NCBI GenBank assembly: GCA_944350405.1
Contig: CALVPC010000005.1
Location: forward strand, 1 to 21,412
Length of the DNA stretch: 21,412 nt
Origin: an uncultured Bacilli bacterium
GTDB taxonomy: Bacteria; Bacillota_I; Bacilli_A; RF39; UBA660
Reading direction: 5' to 3'
The position numbers and the translations under genes are program-made. The notes beneath the pieces were generated by a model that saw only the letters and a list, made by a program, of their open reading frames with translations, was not told where the DNA came from and made no database searches. The first letter of the stretch is position 1. Every line of letters begins with the position of its first letter. Positions 1 through 7,271 of the stretch are shown here, piece after piece.

Positions 1-35
1 AAACCCCAATTGAGTATAGGACTCAATCAGGGTTT
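1..35. repeat. Strong hairpin at the left edge of the window
   Basis: AAACCC (1-6) pairs with GGGTTT (30-35), and ATTGAG (9-14) pairs with CTCAAT (22-27). A symmetric CA/CA internal loop separates the two stems and the apical loop has 7 nt. The in-frame stop TAA at 35-37 closes the frame of the following membrane-protein gene. Such a hairpin could be the terminus of an inserted element (IS200/IS605-type ends carry hairpins) or a terminator. The T-run at 45-50 is too distant for a classic terminator. Confidence 0.5.
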
Positions 36-37
36 AA

Positions 38-1129
38 ATAATCGTTTTTTACTGTCTACTTTTTATTGACAAGTTCACATTTTCTATATATAGAGGTGCC
101 GTTTTATCAATTGTGATTATGTTTTTAATTCCTTTTTTGTTTCAGTTCGGGCATAATATCTCTACTAATTTAACTAAAGCAGTTGTTAGTGTATCGGCAT
201 CAGAAGAAAACGTTAATACAACTATATCTAGTGCACTTATTCAGTCTATGGCTAACGATGATGAAATGACAAAAAAGGATAAAGCGTATTTAGTTAAAAA
301 TTGGAAAAAAGTTGATATTAATGATACTAGTGGTGGATTTGTAGGTATAGGTGATGCTTATAAATACTCCCTCAACTTTTTTATGTTATTGGTTTTATCT
401 ATATTAACGATATTTCTATTTTTCTTTATTGCAGTTCAAATGGCTAAGCGTGTGATGGAAATTGCTCTATTTAAAATTATAGGACCTTTTTGTTCAACTA
501 GTTTAACCAATAATCGATCTCAAACATTTGAGACTTGGGCTAAACATACGATGGGGTTATTTTTAATCACAGCTGTTCAATTCGTGGGAATAGGATTACT
601 TCTCAATATGTTTGGATCATCAATGGATGGTAGGAGTTTACTAACTTCTATCTTTTTAATAATAGGAGCGTTGTTATTTGTAATATCAACACCAACACTA
701 ATCAGTTCATTGCTAGGTCAACAATCAGGTATGATGTCAGGTTTAGGTGACTTACAATCATTAACTGCTTTAGGGCATGGCATTTCAGCAGGAATTGGAA
801 TAGCTGGATCAGTTTCAAGTGGTGCATTGTCAATGGGAACTAATGTTATAAAAGGAGGTATGGGACAAGCTATGAATTTTGGAAATCAAATATTTTCGCA
901 TAATAATTTAGGCTCAAATCAAATGGCAAGTATAAAAGATGAGATGTCTAGAGGTAACCATTGGAAAGCAAATCAATTAAATCAAAGATATGTAGATGAA
1001 AAAATGGGTAAAAAACCTTCAAGTGATTTTAATTCAAATTCTATGAGCAATTACTCTAATATAAAGTACAATCCTTTAAAAAATAATTATATGCAAAATA
1101 TTAATGACAGATTAAATAATAAGGAATAA
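38..1129 (+). CDS. VirB6/TrbL-like conjugation membrane protein, 5' part missing
   Basis: This is probably the polytopic inner-channel component of the type IV secretion system. The open frame runs from 38, directly after a TAA at 35-37. A GTG at 113 is the first usual start, but coding-like sequence (hydrophobic, then IYRGAVLSIVIMFLIPF) continues upstream of it, so the N-terminus is lost or lies beyond a disruption. Counting from 113, hydrophobic segments lie near residues 1-15, 88-113, 146-166 and 175-200. A Gly/Ser/Met-rich stretch follows at about 205-265, then a polar Asn-rich tail. This layout matches TrbL/CD1108-type proteins of Firmicute ICEs, which are usually longer at the N-terminus. 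PrgI and VirB4 follow, as in such ICEs. Family assignment rests on topology, composition and context. Confidence 0.7.
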   Translation: MIVFYCLLFIDKFTFSIYRGAVLSIVIMFLIPFLFQFGHNISTNLTKAVVSVSASEENVNTTISSALIQSMANDDEMTKKDKAYLVKNWKKVDINDTSGGFVGIGDAYKYSLNFFMLLVLSILTIFLFFFIAVQMAKRVMEIALFKIIGPFCSTSLTNNRSQTFETWAKHTMGLFLITAVQFVGIGLLLNMFGSSMDGRSLLTSIFLIIGALLFVISTPTLISSLLGQQSGMMSGLGDLQSLTALGHGISAGIGIAGSVSSGALSMGTNVIKGGMGQAMNFGNQIFSHNNLGSNQMASIKDEMSRGNHWKANQLNQRYVDEKMGKKPSSDFNSNSMSNYSNIKYNPLKNNYMQNINDRLNNKE

Positions 1130-1132
1130 AAG

Positions 1133-1405
1133 TTGTACTTAATTCCTAAAAACATTAAAGTAAAAAGAGAAATTTTTAAAGGATTTGGATTAAGCGAAAT
1201 CATTTTAATGGCTATAAGCATAGGTATAGGATATATTTTATCTATGTTTATAAATATCTATTATTTGAAAATGATTTCATTTGTTTTTTTCCCAATACTA
1301 ACATTTTTGCTTTTGATTCCTTTGCCTAATGGAAATACTCTTTTAAAAATAATAAAAAAGTTTTTAAAATTTAGACTGAAACAAAAAGAATACAAAATAA
1401 AATGA
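1133..1405 (+). CDS. PrgI family conjugation membrane protein
   Basis: This 90-aa protein has a short basic N-terminus (MYLIPKNIKVKREIFKGFG) and two membrane segments at about residues 20-41 and 44-64. A Lys-rich C-terminal tail follows. This is the usual plan of PrgI-family proteins, which sit between the VirB6-like protein and VirB4 in Gram-positive conjugation operons and are placed near VirB3. The start is TTG at 1133, 3 nt after the previous stop, with AAGGA about 8 nt upstream. The frame ends 12 nt before the next gene's likely start, and the AGGAGG for that gene overlaps this stop region. Confidence 0.8.
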   Translation: MYLIPKNIKVKREIFKGFGLSEIILMAISIGIGYILSMFINIYYLKMISFVFFPILTFLLLIPLPNGNTLLKIIKKFLKFRLKQKEYKIK

Positions 1406-1417
1406 GGAGGTATCAAA

Positions 1418-1777
1418 ATTAGTAATAAAAAATTTATAAAATGGAAAAAAGTTAATTGGAATTTAGAAGTAAGTAGCTATCCAAACAATAGATTATGCTT
1501 AAAAATAAAAAGCAAAAACAAAGAAATTGAAATAACGACAGACTTAAGTGATCTTTATTGTGATAAAGAACATATTTTTATTAATCCCGATGTTAATAAC
1601 AACGGACTTATCAACACTTTAAAAAAATATAAGATAATCAGAGAGGTAGTTGGAGTTACTACATATAATTATCATTCTATTCTAATTGCAACTTTAAACA
1701 TGGGAGTACTAAGAAAATATGATTTTAATGGAGTTAGTGAATTTATTAGTAATTTAAGAGGTGATTTTAATAGTTAA
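1418..1777 (+). CDS. Hypothetical ICE protein, ATT start
   Basis: The frame is open for 119 aa and has no ATG, GTG or TTG near its 5' end. A perfect AGGAGG at 1405-1410 lies 7 nt before ATT 1418, which is the best start. The protein begins M-S-N-K-K-F-I-K-W-K-K and has no membrane segment or signal peptide. It alternates strand-like stretches and ends in GDFNS. I do not recognise the family. It lies between PrgI and an RHH gene, and its 3' end overlaps the next gene by 8 nt, so translational coupling is likely. Codon use and A-rich composition match its neighbours. Reality is supported by the SD, the tight packing and the absence of any other gene in a 360-nt gap. Confidence 0.7.
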   Translation: MSNKKFIKWKKVNWNLEVSSYPNNRLCLKIKSKNKEIEITTDLSDLYCDKEHIFINPDVNNNGLINTLKKYKIIREVVGVTTYNYHSILIATLNMGVLRKYDFNGVSEFISNLRGDFNS

Positions 1778-2006
1778 ACGAAATATTTGTGATACTTGTG
1801 TAAAAGTATATTTAAGTAAGGCTCAAAAAGAAAAAATAAAAAAGTTAGCCTATAAAAATAATATAACAATGTCCCATTATTTAAGAAACTTAATTTTAAT
1901 TGATAATAAATTGAGATTATTAGAACAAGAAAATGTAAAAGTAAAACATATAATGGAAGATTTAAAATGTTTGAATTATATTAACGGAAGAATAATCGAT
2001 GAATAG
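1770..2006 (+). CDS. Ribbon-helix-helix protein (MobC/relaxosome-like), ATA start
   Basis: This small basic protein (78 aa) has an N-terminal strand (VKVYLSKAQKEKIKKLA) followed by a turn-helix (NNITMSHYLRNLIL). That is the RHH DNA-binding pattern of MobC-like and plasmid relaxosome proteins. A GTG at 1761 gives 81 aa, but it sits inside the Shine-Dalgarno AAGAGGTGA (1756-1764). ATA at 1770 is correctly spaced, so I take it as the start. It overlaps the gene before by 8 nt and virB4 by 8 nt. It probably binds ICE DNA, either near oriT or as an operon regulator, but the sequence does not show which. Confidence 0.65.
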   Translation: MVKRNICDTCVKVYLSKAQKEKIKKLAYKNNITMSHYLRNLILIDNKLRLLEQENVKVKHIMEDLKCLNYINGRIIDE

Positions 2007-4368
2007 TAAAAAGAAAAATAATAATAAAAACATTCCTAAAACTTTGCAGGATTTCTTACCTTTTAAAGATGTTTGGAATAATATTGTTTATCTAGATAAT
2101 GATAAAATTATTGGTGGAATAAAAGTTAATTCTTTGAACTTGCATCTATTATATGATGAAGAACAAAAAGTAAAAGTGAGCGAACTAAAAAAGGTTTTAA
2201 ATTCTATTGATTATCCTATTAAAATATTTAGTATTGATAAGTCAATAAATTTAGATAATAATTTAAATATTCTGGGTTCAAAAATAAGAAATGAAACAAA
2301 CAAAAATAAGATTAAGTTATTAAAGGAAGACTATTCTTTTTTAGAAAATTTAAATAATAAAAAATGGGTTGTTAATAGAGAATTTTATCTTATATTAGAA
2401 GAAGACAATACAAATGAAAAATTAATGAATCAAAAAATTAATAGTTTAATTCAAGAATTTTCTTCCATTGGTTTAGCTAGCAATAAAATTTCTAGTGAAG
2501 ATTGGCGAGAATTATTGTATATCATTTTAAATCCTGTTACATCATTAGATTTGTTTAAAAGAGACGGACAACTTATCGATAAACCTTTTAAGGAAAAAAT
2601 TTGCCCATCAGGACTAAAAATTAATGAAAAAGATATTGTGTTAGGTGATGCTTATATAAGTGTTCTAACTTTGACGACTTATCCTTCTGCCGTAGATGTT
2701 GGTTGGCTGGGAGCTGTTGCCAATGTTAATAATACTCGTATGGTTATGTCTATTAGTCCAATGGATTCAATAGAAATTAGCAATACTCTTAAAAAAAGCA
2801 TATCAGAGGTTAAATCTAAAATGATAAATGTTAATGATTATAATGACCAAATACTTTTAAATAATAAGCTAGAAGATTATACAGAGTTAGTAAATAGAAT
2901 AGATCGTGAGCATGAAAAATTTTCACTTTTAACAGTGAATTTTTTATGTTATGGAGATTCTAAAGAAAATTTAGAAAGAACTAAAAAAGAATTAAAAAAT
3001 ACTTTATCTTCTTATGGAATGAATGGCTTTGATTTAATGTTCGATCAAGAAAGATCATTAAAGATGTGTTTGCCTACTCTTTATAATGAACTTGAAAAAG
3101 AATTTGGACTTCCTGTTCCAATGATGACTTTAGCTTCATCTTTTCCTTTTATATTTCAAACCTTGCAAGATGATGAAGATGCTTTGATGATAGGTTTTGA
3201 TTTATTAGGTAGTACTTTATTTTTTAATTTATGGAAAAGGACTAATAAACGAAATAATTCAAATGCTACAATTATTGGTAAAAGTGGAAGTGGAAAATCT
3301 ACTTTAATAAAAAAATTAGTTAGAGGAAATTGGTGTAGAGGCAGTAAAATAATTATTATAGATCCTGAACGTGAATATAAAGATTTATGCGATAATATAG
3401 GTGGTTCTTGGATTGATTGTGGTACTGGAAGTCATGGTATGATAAATCCGTTAGAAGTAAGAAGAAGTACAGCAGATAATGATGAAGCACAAAGTTTTAG
3501 TAATGATTTATCTAGACACTTTCAGACATTTAGAACTTTTATTAAATATTATTTAGAAGGTTTAAGTGCGTATGAACTTACTAAAATGGAAGAAATTTTA
3601 ATTGAAGTATATAAAGATAAAGGAATTGATTTTGATACAGATTTATCTAAACTTACTAGTAAGGACTATCCTATTTTAGAAGATTTATATAATAAAGTTG
3701 TTGAAACATTAAAAAAAGCTAAAAAAAATGATGAAGTAAGAAATGTTATAGAGTCATTAGAAAAAATAAGTTCTATGTTAAAAAAAGCAACAATTGGAGC
3801 TGATGCAAGATTGTTTAATGGTCATTCTTCAATTAATGTAGATGAAAATTCAGATTTTATTGTTCTTGATATACACAATCTAGTTGATTCAGATGAGTGT
3901 ATTTTAAGAACTCAATTTTTCAATATTCTTTCATGGTGTTGGAACGAAATTAGTAAGAATCGTGATGAACAAGTTATTTTAGTTTGTGATGAGGCACATT
4001 TAATAATAGATCCAAATAATAAAGATGGAATTGATTTTTTAAAACGAGCATCTAAAAGAATTAGAAAATATAATGGTTCTCTTTGGATTGTTTCTCAAAA
4101 CTTAATTGACTTTTGTGCTAGTGGTATTGAAAGATTTGGACAAGTTATTATTGATAATAGTGCATATATTTTAGCTATGGCACAAGGACAAAAAGAAATT
4201 GAAGCTGTACAAAAAATGATGAATTTAAGTGAGTTTGAAACTCAATTTTTAACTACTGCTTCTCAAGGTGATGGATTATTTGTTATTAGCCAAGATACAA
4301 GATTACCTGTTCATATACATTTAAGAGAAGAAGAAGAGTTATTATTTGGCACAGCAGGTGGTAGATAA
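1999..4368 (+). CDS. VirB4-type conjugation ATPase
   Basis: This 789-aa protein is the ATPase that powers pilus/channel assembly and transfer. Walker A is GKSGSGKS at about 427-434 and Walker B is ILVCDEAHLI with D664/E665. RASKRIRKYNGSLWIVSQN matches the conserved region after Walker B in VirB4/TraE-like proteins. The N-terminal half (about 1-390) corresponds to the VirB4 N-terminal domain, and the total length is normal for the family. It starts at ATG 1999, overlapping the RHH gene. The next gene's likely ATA start overlaps its stop codon. There is no signal peptide, so it acts at the cytoplasmic face. Confidence 0.93.
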   Translation: MNSKKKNNNKNIPKTLQDFLPFKDVWNNIVYLDNDKIIGGIKVNSLNLHLLYDEEQKVKVSELKKVLNSIDYPIKIFSIDKSINLDNNLNILGSKIRNETNKNKIKLLKEDYSFLENLNNKKWVVNREFYLILEEDNTNEKLMNQKINSLIQEFSSIGLASNKISSEDWRELLYIILNPVTSLDLFKRDGQLIDKPFKEKICPSGLKINEKDIVLGDAYISVLTLTTYPSAVDVGWLGAVANVNNTRMVMSISPMDSIEISNTLKKSISEVKSKMINVNDYNDQILLNNKLEDYTELVNRIDREHEKFSLLTVNFLCYGDSKENLERTKKELKNTLSSYGMNGFDLMFDQERSLKMCLPTLYNELEKEFGLPVPMMTLASSFPFIFQTLQDDEDALMIGFDLLGSTLFFNLWKRTNKRNNSNATIIGKSGSGKSTLIKKLVRGNWCRGSKIIIIDPEREYKDLCDNIGGSWIDCGTGSHGMINPLEVRRSTADNDEAQSFSNDLSRHFQTFRTFIKYYLEGLSAYELTKMEEILIEVYKDKGIDFDTDLSKLTSKDYPILEDLYNKVVETLKKAKKNDEVRNVIESLEKISSMLKKATIGADARLFNGHSSINVDENSDFIVLDIHNLVDSDECILRTQFFNILSWCWNEISKNRDEQVILVCDEAHLIIDPNNKDGIDFLKRASKRIRKYNGSLWIVSQNLIDFCASGIERFGQVIIDNSAYILAMAQGQKEIEAVQKMMNLSEFETQFLTTASQGDGLFVISQDTRLPVHIHLREEEELLFGTAGGR

Positions 4369-4955
4369 TTAAGGAATTAACACAAATATATATTTTTGTT
4401 TCTTGTATTCCGTTATTAACTATCATACTTATTATTTTTTTATTAGTAGCAGTAGTTGATACTTCAAGTATTGATGCCGAAGCTGTGCCAGAGACTTATG
4501 GATTAACCGTACCATTTAAAAGTGGTGTTGATTACATTATTACATCAAAATTTGGCACTAGAACTGATCCAGTATATAGTGGTAGTGCTTTTCATTCAGG
4601 AATAGATTTATCTGCTCCTAGTGGCACAGAAATAGTTGCAAGTGCTAATGGTGTTGTTAAAGAAACTGGATATAATGCAAATGAACTTGGAAATTATGTT
4701 TATATAGAACATGTTATTAATGGAGTTACTTATTATACTGCTTATGGGCATATGTTGGATGACTCTATTGTTGTAAAGGAGGGAGAGCCAGTTACATCAA
4801 AACAGAAAATTGGGATAATTGGTAGTACAGGAAAATCAACAGGAATACACTTACACTTTTCTGTTATGACACCTAATTTAAGTTTTGATAAAGAAAATTT
4901 AAAAGATCCACTATCTATAGTAAAAAAAGATTTAGATAGTAAAGCAAAAAAATAA
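4365..4955 (+). CDS. Membrane-anchored M23 peptidase of the conjugation apparatus, ATA start
   Basis: This likely cuts peptidoglycan peptides so that the transfer channel can cross the wall. The M23 (LytM-type) domain is complete: H77xxxD81 in FHSGIDLSAPSG and a final HLHFS. A GTG at 4485 would leave only the soluble domain. The frame is open upstream to ATA 4365, which overlaps the virB4 stop as ATAA, and an AGGTGG lies just before it. This start adds one membrane segment at about residues 7-33, which fits the enzyme's place outside the membrane. Total length is then 196 aa. No lysozyme/SLT or NlpC/CHAP domain is fused, unlike the larger two-domain wall hydrolases of Tn916-type ICEs. Confidence 0.85.
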   Translation: MIKELTQIYIFVSCIPLLTIILIIFLLVAVVDTSSIDAEAVPETYGLTVPFKSGVDYIITSKFGTRTDPVYSGSAFHSGIDLSAPSGTEIVASANGVVKETGYNANELGNYVYIEHVINGVTYYTAYGHMLDDSIVVKEGEPVTSKQKIGIIGSTGKSTGIHLHFSVMTPNLSFDKENLKDPLSIVKKDLDSKAKK

Positions 4956-5050
4956 AATTGATTTAAGTACATTTTATAAAAATCAATTATATTGAATTCT
5001 ATAAAATTGTTATCACAAATGTTATAAAAAGTTTCAAACTATGTAATAAC

Positions 5051-5082
5051 AAATGTATGACAATAAAAGAAATGTCTGACAA
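5051..5082 (+). repeat. Direct repeats left of the oriT hairpin
   Basis: AAATGTATGACAA (5051-5063) and AAATGTCTGACAA (5070-5082) match at 12 of 13 bases, 19 nt apart. A looser related stretch, TTATCACAAATGTTAT, lies at about 5010-5025. Repeats at this position may be binding sites for the RHH relaxosome proteins encoded just downstream. Confidence 0.5.
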
Positions 5083-5196
5083 CAAATATTTTCAAAACTA
5101 CCGATATTTCTAGGCAAACTCCCCACTGGGGAGTTGTTTGTCTGCCATACTTATCCTGCTTAAAAAAACAATACAAAAAAAGAAATAAAAAAATAA

Positions 5197-5215
5197 TAGT
5201 ACATATTTTAGTACA
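5197..5215 (+). promoter_or_regulatory. Possible operator: repeated TAGTACA upstream of the relaxosome genes
   Basis: TAGTACA occurs at 5197-5203 and 5209-5215, a 12-bp period. Each copy contains the palindrome GTAC. The pair lies 8 nt before the AGGAGG (5223-5228) of the first relaxosome gene. RHH proteins often bind such pairs and control their own operon. No clear -35/-10 pair was found next to it. Confidence 0.35.
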
Positions 5216-5236
5216 AGATTTTAGGAGGTGTAAAAA

Positions 5237-5416
5237 ATAAATAGTAATGAGTTTGAAATTATAAAAGGAAGAATTGATAAAGAACTTGGTAAGGTTTTTA
5301 AACAACTTTTATCTAAATATAATTTAACTCAACAGGATTTTATAGAACAAAAAATCAAAGAATTTATCATTAATAATATAAGTTTATTAGAAATAAGTAG
5401 TGATAAAAATAAATAA
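5237..5416 (+). CDS. Small hypothetical relaxosome-region protein, ATA start
   Basis: The frame is open for 59 aa and has no ATG/GTG/TTG start in a useful place. A perfect AGGAGG (5223-5228) stands 8 nt before ATA 5237. The protein is charged and probably helical (GRIDKELGKVFKQLLSKYN, then LTQQDFIEQKIKEFIINNI). This resembles the helix part of RHH or accessory mobilisation proteins, but I cannot assign a family. Its end overlaps the next RHH gene by 17 nt, so the two are likely coupled. It lies between oriT and the relaxase gene, which suggests a DNA-processing role. Confidence 0.65.
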   Translation: MNSNEFEIIKGRIDKELGKVFKQLLSKYNLTQQDFIEQKIKEFIINNISLLEISSDKNK

Positions 5417-5834
5417 AGATGAAAGAATAACTATTCGTATAAAAGAAGATGACAAAAAAGAAATTGTCACGTTAGCTGAAAAAATGCATTTAAATTTATC
5501 ACAATTTATTAATGAGGCTATTAAAGAAAAATTAGAAATAAATAAGTTAAATGATAGTCAGTCACAATTCATCAACCTATTTGATACTGCTTTTAAAAAA
5601 AGCTTTGAACAATATTATAAAAAGATTATGGTGGTTCAAAATGCTATTGATTTTAATTTGAAATGTTTATTAAAAGTTCAAGATATTTTTATGCAACAAT
5701 TAAAAATACCTCAAACTAAAGAAGATTTAAGTATATCAATTTTACCACACCCTATCATAGAAAAGTCACAGGATTTGGTACTTAAAGATTTAAGAAATAT
5801 GGCTGAACGAAAAAGGAATTTAGAAGATGAGTAA
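5400..5834 (+). CDS. Ribbon-helix-helix relaxosome accessory protein
   Basis: The 144-aa protein has an RHH-like N-terminus: strand ERITIRIKEDDKKEIVTLA, then HLNLSQFINEAIKEKL. A helical C-terminal region of about 90 residues follows and may mediate oligomerisation or contact the relaxase. This plan fits MobC-type nicking accessory proteins. GTG 5400 is the likely start, and an ATA at 5403 is possible. No strong SD is visible, and it overlaps the preceding small gene by 17 nt, so translation may depend on coupling. It overlaps the relaxase gene by 8 nt. Confidence 0.72.
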   Translation: MIKINKDERITIRIKEDDKKEIVTLAEKMHLNLSQFINEAIKEKLEINKLNDSQSQFINLFDTAFKKSFEQYYKKIMVVQNAIDFNLKCLLKVQDIFMQQLKIPQTKEDLSISILPHPIIEKSQDLVLKDLRNMAERKRNLEDE

Positions 5835-7260
5835 AAGTGATATTGTATTTAATCTTCAATATAGGACTCCCAAAAATAAAAAAGTTGGTATAACTAAATG
5901 GATTGGATATGCATCACAAAAGTCAAAAGCTGATTCTACCAGTATAGATAATTATGATATTTTAAATGATTATAACATGTATACTACTAATCAAGATAAT
6001 GATGTGTTTTTATGGAATTCTGAAGGGAATTTGTCAAAAGCTAAAGCAAAAGAAAAAATTAATGATATGAATGAAAAAGGCATTTTTTGGCGAGGATTTC
6101 TATCCTTTCCTCCTGATTTTGCAATAAAACATGGTTTAATATCTAAAACTGATTATTTTAATTTAACTAATAATGTGATTCCATCTTTAATTGTAGATAT
6201 GGGACTAGATATTAATAATACTGAATGGATGTGTTCATTACATAGGGATGTTTTTCATCCCCACATTCATTTTTGTATTTATGAAAAAAATGCCAAAAAA
6301 AAGAATCCTAGATATGAAAAAGTTGTTATACATAAATTTAAAAGTAATGTAGGTAATTATTTGATTGATAATACTAAATTTTATAAGTTAAGGGATAAAA
6401 GCTTTTCTAAAATTGTTGGTAATATAAATTATAATGAGCTTAATAAATTAAAAACAAAAAGTTTATTTAGTGATGATTATAGAAAAGGTTTAAATAAACT
6501 CTTATTAAACTTGTATGAACAATTACCAAAGAAAGGAAGACTTCAATATAATTCTAAAAATATGATTGTTTATAAAAAAGATTTGGATGCAATTATAGAG
6601 TACATATTACTACACGATTCTACTAAATATGAATATGCTAAATATTTGCGTTTGTTAGAAGAACATCAGAAAGAATTAAACACTTTATATGGTATGTCAA
6701 AAGATAATATGAATAATAAGTATTATAATCAACAATTAAATAAATTATATTCTAAAATTGGTAATGAGATTCTTCTTAATTTCAAAAGATATTCAACAGC
6801 AGACATAATGGAAAATGAAATTAAATTTTTAAAAAGGAATATTAAAAATTTAAAATTTAAAAGTAGAAATTATGTTAAGAATGAAACCATAATAAATATT
6901 GGAAAAGAACTTTATAAGATATGTAAGTTATGTGGTTTAAGTGATGTAGAAACAAAAAAAGTAATAGCTAAATGGATTAGTAATTCTAAATTTGGTTTAG
7001 AAATTAACGATGTTATGATGAGAATAACAACTTTAGATAATGAAATGTCTTCTACTGAATTGTACAATGCTTTAAAAAAGCTTGGTTATAGTTATGAAAG
7101 ATATAGAAATTTAAAAAATAAAGAATTTTATAAAGATTTAAATTATAAGATAATGATTAATAGATCTATGAAACATTTAGCTTATGAATTGGAAAAAGAG
7201 GAAAAAGAAATAATTAATCAAATAAATTACGAATTAGAAAACAAAGAAAACTTTATGTAG
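5827..7260 (+). CDS. MobL/MOBP-type HUH relaxase
   Basis: This enzyme would nick one strand at oriT and pilot it into the recipient. The metal-binding motif III is clear: H139-R-D-V-F-H144-P-H146-I-H148-F, a HUH signature with an extra upstream His, as in MobL/MobP relaxases of Firmicutes. The N-terminal region holds several Tyr (for example in YRTPKNKK and WIGYAS) that could supply the nucleophile, and I cannot tell which. Residues 220-470 are long, charged and helical. The length (477 aa) is normal for the family. It starts at ATG 5827 with AAGGAA about 8 nt upstream. The MOBP-like nick core just upstream fits this class. Confidence 0.85.
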   Translation: MSKSDIVFNLQYRTPKNKKVGITKWIGYASQKSKADSTSIDNYDILNDYNMYTTNQDNDVFLWNSEGNLSKAKAKEKINDMNEKGIFWRGFLSFPPDFAIKHGLISKTDYFNLTNNVIPSLIVDMGLDINNTEWMCSLHRDVFHPHIHFCIYEKNAKKKNPRYEKVVIHKFKSNVGNYLIDNTKFYKLRDKSFSKIVGNINYNELNKLKTKSLFSDDYRKGLNKLLLNLYEQLPKKGRLQYNSKNMIVYKKDLDAIIEYILLHDSTKYEYAKYLRLLEEHQKELNTLYGMSKDNMNNKYYNQQLNKLYSKIGNEILLNFKRYSTADIMENEIKFLKRNIKNLKFKSRNYVKNETIINIGKELYKICKLCGLSDVETKKVIAKWISNSKFGLEINDVMMRITTLDNEMSSTELYNALKKLGYSYERYRNLKNKEFYKDLNYKIMINRSMKHLAYELEKEEKEIINQINYELENKENFM

Positions 7261-7271
7261 GAGGTATTGTA

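Larger units (their letters stand above)
4956..5236 (+). other. oriT: Candidate origin of transfer (oriT) region
   Basis: This non-coding gap lies directly before the RHH and relaxase genes, the usual oriT position. It holds a perfect 8-bp inverted repeat, AACTCCCC (5117-5124) and GGGGAGTT (5128-5135), with a 3-nt loop. TTATCCTGCT follows at 5151-5160. The ATCCTG/C core equals the nick core of RP4 and related MOBP oriTs, so a cut between 5158 and 5159 is predicted. Short direct repeats lie to the left. The hairpin has no T-run after it, which argues against a terminator. The IR-to-nick distance (23 nt) is larger than the 8 nt of RP4. Confidence 0.65.

Noticed and set aside
5117..5135. GC-rich hairpin as a rho-independent terminator
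   Set aside because: No T-run follows. The nick-like core after it and the position before the relaxase genes fit oriT better.
5039..5305. Minus-strand open frame of 88 codons across the oriT region
   Set aside because: It covers the hairpin, nick core and repeats, has no ribosome site, and has unnatural low-complexity composition.
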